Assembly (NCBI RefSeq): GCF_030252185.1
Contig: NZ_CP126970.1
Location: 2,542,001-2,606,000 of the forward strand
Direction: 5' to 3'
Source: Corynebacterium suedekumii
GTDB taxonomy: Bacteria > Actinomycetota > Actinomycetes > Mycobacteriales > Mycobacteriaceae
Length of the DNA stretch: 64,000 nucleotides
Numbering within the stretch: position 1 is the first letter of the stretch; the number at the start of each line of letters is the position of its first letter. A program made the position numbers and the translations under genes. Below the pieces are notes generated by a model. It had not been told where the DNA came from. It was given only the letters and a program-made list of their open reading frames with translations, and did not search any database. Of this stretch, positions 60,246-64,000 are shown piece by piece.

Positions 60246-60315
60246 TGCCCGCGGCTGCCACCTCTCGGATGACGCCGCCCCGCCTGCCCCGACGCCAGTT
60301 CGCACCGAAGGATCA
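60232..60315 (+). promoter_or_regulatory. Potential Shine-Dalgarno-sequestering helix in the ABC-F leader
   Basis: TGATTCTTCG (60232-60241) is complementary to CGAAGGATCA (60306-60315) over 10 bp, with one G-U pair. The second strand contains the AAGGAT ribosome-binding site of the ABC-F gene at 60318. A ribosome on the first uORF would occupy the first strand and release the site. An inner GCGGC/GCCGC stem (60251-60255 with 60274-60278) is possible. Confidence 0.5.
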
Positions 60316-60349
60316 CCATGACCCCCTCACCCCACCACCTCAAGATTGA
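60245..60349 (+). CDS. Second uORF, 34 residues, overlapping the ABC-F start out of frame
   Basis: Begins at the UGAUG junction with the first uORF. It starts MPAAATSRMTPPRLPRRQF and is rich in Pro and Arg. It runs through the ABC-F Shine-Dalgarno site and start codon and stops 32 nt inside that gene in another frame. It could serve as a regulatory leader or be incidental. Low conservation evidence available. Confidence 0.35.
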   Translation: MPAAATSRMTPPRLPRRQFAPKDHHDPLTPPPQD

Positions 60350-61990
60350 CGGTGTCAGTTTCACCTACCCGGGCACCGCCCGCCGGGTCCTCACCGACAT
60401 CACCTTCGCCGTCCCCGCCGAGCACGTCACCGGCCTCATCGGTGAGAACGGCTCCGGCAAATCCACCCTCCTGGGGCTCATCGCCGGCGACCTGGAACCC
60501 GACGTCGGATTCGTCACCACCCCGCCGACCACCGGGTTCATCACCCAGGAGACCGACCTCGCGTTCACTGAACCCGCCTCCGCACTCATCGACATCGCGG
60601 TGGCGGAACTGCGCGCCGTGGAACAGACCATCGAGGACGTCTCCGCCCGCATGGCCACCGAACCGGACAACCCGCGCCTGGCCGAGCAGTTCGACACCGC
60701 CCTCGCCCAGGCCGAACAGTCAGGCGTGTGGGAACTGGATTCCCGGATCGCCACGGTGCTCGCCGGCCTCGGCCTGGCGAACGTCCCCCTGGACACCACC
60801 CTCGGGGAGATGTCCGGCGGACAACGCCGCCGCTTCGCCCTCGCCGCCCTGCTGCTGCGCCCCGTCGACGGCCTCGTCCTCGATGAGCCGACCAACCACC
60901 TCGACGACGACGGCGTCGACTTCCTCATCGCCGAACTCACCTCCTTCCGCGGTCCGGTCCTCGTGGCCAGCCACGACCGCTACTTCCTGGACAAGGTCGC
61001 CGACTCCCTCGTCGACCTCGACCCCGGCCTCGGTGCCGAGGGCGGCTCCGGCGAGGACACCCGCCAGGGCACCCAGTTCACCGGCTCCTTCACCGACTAC
61101 CTGGAGTCCCGCGAGGACATCCGCCGCCGCTGGGAGGAGCTCTACGCCGCCCAGGAACACGAACGCATCCGCCTGGAGAAGGCCACCGCGGTCGGCGAGA
61201 CCGACATCTTCCACAGCGACACGGCCAAGTCCGAGTCCCGGATCGCCGCGAAATACTCCGCCGACCGGGCCGCCAAGACCCTGGGCAACCGCCTGCGCTC
61301 CGCCCGCAACCGGCTGGAGGCGCTCGAACGCGACGAGATCCCCGCTCCCCGGCCCGCCTGCGCTTCCACGGCATCCCCGAGCACACCACGCTGGCCTCCC
61401 TCGGCGAGCCGGCCGTGGTCGCCCGCGACATGGAGGTCGCCGACCGCCTCGGGCCCCTCACCCTCACCGTCCAACCCGGCGACCACTGGCTCATCGAGGG
61501 CCCCAACGGTGCCGGCAAGTCCACCCTGCTCGCCGCCATCACCGGCCAGCGTGAGGTCACCGAGGGGCTGCTGCGCATCCCCGAGGAGGTCCGCATCACC
61601 CGCCTGAGCCAGGACGACGAATGGATCGACCTGGACACCCCCGCCATCGACATCTACGAGGCACAGGTCCCCGCCGGCTCCCCCTCCCTCACCGACATGG
61701 GCCTGATGAACGAGGAGACCGCCGCCCGTCCCCTGGGTGAACTCTCCCTGGGGCAGCGGCGACGCGTCTCCCTGGGCATCATCCTGGCGTCCCCGCCGGA
61801 CATCCTGCTGCTCGACGAGCCCACCAACCACCTCTCCCTCGCCCTCGCCGAGGAACTGGAGGAGGCGCTCGTCCACTTCCCGGGCACGGTGCTCATGGCC
61901 ACCCACGACCGGTGGATCCGCCGCCGGTGGGCGGTGCGCACCGACGGCCGCGGCAAGGTCCTCACTCTGCCGGGGCGCCGGGACGACTAG
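60318..61990 (+). pseudogene. ABC-F family ATPase (ribosome-protection type), frameshifted
   Basis: Soluble duplicated ATP-binding protein of the ABC-F family. Domain 1: Walker A GENGSGKST, signature MSGGQRRRFALA, Walker B LVLDEPTNHLDDD. An inter-domain linker with charged helices (about 240-340) follows. Domain 2: GPNGAGKST, LSLGQRRRVSLG, LLLDEPTNHLS. No membrane segments. Domain 2 is one frame away; one C is missing in the run at about 61348-61351 (CTCCCCGG), and restoring it gives PAPPARLRFHGIPEH and one protein of about 557 residues. Such proteins often protect ribosomes from antibiotics; the leader fits that role. Confidence 0.87.
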
Positions 61991-62021
61991 GGCAACGGGG
62001 TCACGGCCCCCACACGCGCAA

Positions 62022-62103
62022 GAAACCCCAATTCCGCTTCCCCAATCAATCGGGTGACAGCCGGCGGGCTCTCGATTGATTGGTGATGTCGAATTGGGGT
62101 TTC
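62022..62103. repeat. Dispersed inverted-repeat element, copy 2
   Basis: Arms 62022-62054 and 62071-62103 (33 nt each). The outer 13 bp GAAACCCCAATTC and inner 11 bp CCAATCAATCG are perfectly paired and separated by a 7-nt internal loop; the terminal loop is 16 nt. Same family as 7950-8030. It lies between the convergent ABC-F and lipoprotein genes. Confidence 0.82.
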
Positions 62104-62120
62104 CGGGCAGGGGCGGAAAA

Positions 62121-62726
62121 CTACTGGGCCGGAGCTTCAGCGGGCGCCTCGGCCGGGGCCGGAGCCGGGGCCTCACCCTCTGCGGGTGCCGGTGCCGGGG
62201 CGAACTCCATGCACATCTCCGGGACCTGCTCCGGCGAGACGGTGTTGGTGATCAGGGTGCAGGCCCAGGACTGGGACAGCTTCCAGGTGTCGTCCTCGTA
62301 GACGAACTCGACGTTCTCCGCCGGCTGGGCTGGCTGGTCCGGGAGGGTGAAGTTGACGGACGCCAGGACGGAGTCGGGGGTGTAGCCCGGGAGGACCGGG
62401 TTGACCACCTGGAACTCGGCACCCGACTCAGCCTGGGAGGCGGTCATGGTCTCGAACAGTTCCGGCGCGGTCTCGCCGCCCTGGACGGTGTTGACCTTCT
62501 CCTCCACCGGGACGTTGGGGTCGGTGGCGCGGGCGAGGACGGCGTTGAGCTCGTCGGCGGTCGGTAGGGCAGGCGCGGCCGCGGCGGAGGTGTCCTCGGC
62601 GCCGGTGGCCGCGGTCTCGGTGGCGGCGGTGGTCCCGTCGGTGCCCTCGTCACCGCCGGAGCAGGCGGTCAGAGCCAGCGCGGCACCCAGGGTGGCGGTC
62701 AGCGCGGTGATCTTGGTCAGCTTCAC
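62121..62726 (-). CDS. Lipoprotein with MTB12-like domain
   Basis: 201 residues from GTG 62726, preceded by AGGAG at spacing 8. Lipobox LTAC at about residue 22. A Thr/Ala linker is followed by PALPTADELNAVLARATDPN and VPVEEKVNTVQGGETAP, resembling the C-terminal domain of mycobacterial low-molecular-weight antigen MTB12. A Pro/Ala/Glu repeat (APAPAEGEAPAPAPAE) forms the C-terminus. Function unknown; surface-exposed and probably immunogenic if the organism is host-associated. Confidence 0.82.
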   Translation of the reverse strand: MKLTKITALTATLGAALALTACSGGDEGTDGTTAATETAATGAEDTSAAAAPALPTADELNAVLARATDPNVPVEEKVNTVQGGETAPELFETMTASQAESGAEFQVVNPVLPGYTPDSVLASVNFTLPDQPAQPAENVEFVYEDDTWKLSQSWACTLITNTVSPEQVPEMCMEFAPAPAPAEGEAPAPAPAEAPAEAPAQ

Positions 62727-62798
62727 GGGAACATCTCCTCTGATCTTCAGACGGTATCCGGACACATCGTACACGGGTGCTGTGGCAGTCTGGTGCCC

Positions 62799-63719
62799 AT
62801 GACCCGCATCACCCTGCTCACCACCGGCGGCACGATCGCCTGCACCACGGACGACAACGGGGTCCTGCGACCCACGGTCACCGGCCCGGACCTGGTTGCG
62901 GCCGTGCAGGACACGCTGCCGGACCATGTCACCGTCACGGTCCGTGACCTGACGCGGCTCGACTCCTCGGCGATCACCCTGTCGGATCTGGATGAGCTGG
63001 TCGCCGCCGTGCACGAGGAGCTGGCCAGCGAGGATGTCGACGGGGTGGTGATCACCCACGGCACGGACTCCATGGAGGACACGGCCCTGGCGTTGGACTG
63101 CTTCCACGGCGACGACCGCCCGGTGGTGCTCACCGGCGCGCAGCGGGCCTTCGACCATCCGTCCTCGGACGGCCCGGGCAACCTCAGTGAGGCGGTCCGG
63201 CTGGCCGCTGATCCGTTGGCGCGCCGGCAGGGGGTGCTCATCGCGTTCGGTGGCTGGACCATCCCGGCCCGGGGTGCGGTCAAGCGGCACACCTCGGAGC
63301 TGGACGGGTTCATCTCCATCACCCCGCGCGAGGTTGTCCGCCCGCCGGCGGTGGCGGTCGCGCCGCTCGCGGGCCGCCTCGTCCCCGTCATCGCGGCGTG
63401 GCCGGGGGCGGGCCGGGAGCTTGTCGACGCCGCCGTTGCCGCCGGCGCCGCCGGCATCGTCGTCGAGGCCCTGGGCTCGGGCAACATCGGCCCCGGCATG
63501 GGTGAGGGCGTGGCCGATGCCCTGGCCGCCGGGATTCCGGTGGTGGTGAGCACGCGGGTGCCCTCGGGCCCGGTGACCCTGGCGTACGGCGGCACCGGCG
63601 GTGGGGCGACGCTCGCGGAACGTGGTGCTGTGGGCGCCGGCTACCTGCGCCCGGGGCAGGCGCGGATCGCGCTGACGGTCGCCCTGGCCACGGAGACTCC
63701 GGTCACGGATCTTCTGTAG
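62799..63719 (+). CDS. L-asparaginase
   Basis: 306 residues. The first catalytic threonine is in LLTTGGTIACT and the second in VITHGTDSMEDTA. QRAFDHPSSDGPGNL and SGNIGPGM are also typical. No signal peptide, so it is cytoplasmic (type I-like) by sequence. ATG 62799 is preferred over the in-frame GTG at 62793; a CAGTCT -10-like box lies 7 nt upstream. The 3' end overlaps the convergent dinB gene by 17 bp. Confidence 0.92.
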   Translation: MTRITLLTTGGTIACTTDDNGVLRPTVTGPDLVAAVQDTLPDHVTVTVRDLTRLDSSAITLSDLDELVAAVHEELASEDVDGVVITHGTDSMEDTALALDCFHGDDRPVVLTGAQRAFDHPSSDGPGNLSEAVRLAADPLARRQGVLIAFGGWTIPARGAVKRHTSELDGFISITPREVVRPPAVAVAPLAGRLVPVIAAWPGAGRELVDAAVAAGAAGIVVEALGSGNIGPGMGEGVADALAAGIPVVVSTRVPSGPVTLAYGGTGGGATLAERGAVGAGYLRPGQARIALTVALATETPVTDLL

Positions 63720-64000
63720 CGTCCCGGCGGGCGAGCCAGTCGTCCCAGGCGAGGCTCCGAAGCGGGTCCGCCGGGGTGAGGTCGGGGTCGTCGACGGTGA
63801 AGGTGCGGGTCTTTCCGGGGCCGGTGGCGCGGGTCTCAAAGCGCACGGAGACGATGCCGTGGCCGGTGCCCTGGATCCAGCCGTGCCCGTACTCGGGGTG
63901 CTCGACGTCCTGGGTGGCCCGCCACCCGTCGGGGCCACGGTCCTCGGCGGAGGCGACGACCTCGGTGACGGTGGGCTGGCCGGCGTGGTCGCTGACACCG
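63703..64000 (-). CDS. dinB: DNA polymerase IV, C-terminal fragment (5' end outside the window)
   Basis: Last 98 residues of a leftward gene. The text GWRATQDVEHPEYGHGWIQG, TGHGIVSVRFETRATGPG and FTVDDPDLTPADPLRSLAW matches the C-terminal end of corynebacterial/mycobacterial DinB. The lspA-rluD-dinB neighbourhood also matches. The catalytic palm lies outside. It runs convergent with asparaginase, overlapping it by 17 bp. Confidence 0.8.
   Translation of the reverse strand, partial: GVSDHAGQPTVTEVVASAEDRGPDGWRATQDVEHPEYGHGWIQGTGHGIVSVRFETRATGPGKTRTFTVDDPDLTPADPLRSLAWDDWLARRDATEDP

Noticed and set aside
58638-60305. Very long leftward frame continuing upstream of lspA
   Set aside because: The segment beyond 59165 lies antisense to the lipoprotein gene at 59223 and has a low-complexity translation; only the lspA part is real.
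62121-63998. Very long leftward frame continuing upstream of the MTB12-like lipoprotein
   Set aside because: Opposite asparaginase the translation is low-complexity, while GTG 62726 has a good ribosome-binding site and a signal peptide follows it.

Overview
The window is about 64 kb of a high-G+C actinobacterial chromosome, almost certainly a high-GC Corynebacterium. Gene order matches the corynebacterial backbone: smc-acyP-alsT-mutM-rnc-yceD-sepIVA; hisDCB-(two membrane proteins)-hisHA-impA-hisFI-trp-associated membrane protein-trpC-like-lgt-pyk; glgX; treY-relS; treZ; ilvA; dnaE-rarD-rluD-lspA-dinB. There are no tRNA or rRNA genes, no CRISPR array and no prophage. The only intact mobile element is one insertion sequence of the IS1634/IS1549 type.

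Layout. 1-7250 (minus strand): DNA/cell-cycle and RNA genes, with smc entering from the left edge and mutM frameshifted. 7251-9604: a proline-rich lipoprotein gene, a stack of inverted repeats, and gdhA. 9750-16426: glycerate kinase, a GalT-like DUF4921 protein, an M20 amidohydrolase and glycogen phosphorylase. 16505-18334: the IS, flanked by an exact 80-bp duplication. 18332-30428: pyk, lgt, a divergent trpC paralogue and the histidine operon, all leftward. 30556-33756: a double YbjN protein, nadC and envelope proteins. 33886-43000: a TetR regulator, glgX, a frameshifted exonuclease-BRCT gene, treY, the alarmone synthetase relS and a 42-residue small protein. 42967-47091: an LLM flavoenzyme, S4 and IMPACT proteins, and treZ. 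47147-47391: two copies of a 79-bp hairpin element. 47457-52373: ilvA, a secreted protein behind a PHO-box-like array, and a core-MetE protein with a perfect McbR operator. 52474-64000: dnaE, rarD, rluD, lspA, an ABC-F gene with an unusual leader, a lipoprotein, asparaginase and the 3' end of dinB.

Functional themes. Glycogen turnover (glgP, glgX) and trehalose synthesis from maltodextrins (treY, treZ) are dispersed through the window. The histidine pathway is nearly complete (D, C, B, H, A, F, I plus impA). Many genes appear to give leaderless mRNAs: a TANNNT -10 box lies 6-8 nt before the start codon.

The most interesting signals are: (1) the ABC-F leader, with a leaderless 4-codon uORF, a UGAUG-coupled 34-codon uORF and a 10-bp helix able to hide the Shine-Dalgarno sequence; (2) the IS with an 80-bp target duplication that copied pyk's terminator; (3) three dispersed hairpin element types at convergent gene ends; (4) a TrpC paralogue lacking invariant catalytic residues at the ancestral trp locus; (5) a PHO-box array and a McbR site on poorly characterised genes; (6) four single-base losses at or near short C/G runs that break or truncate genes, which may be sequence errors.
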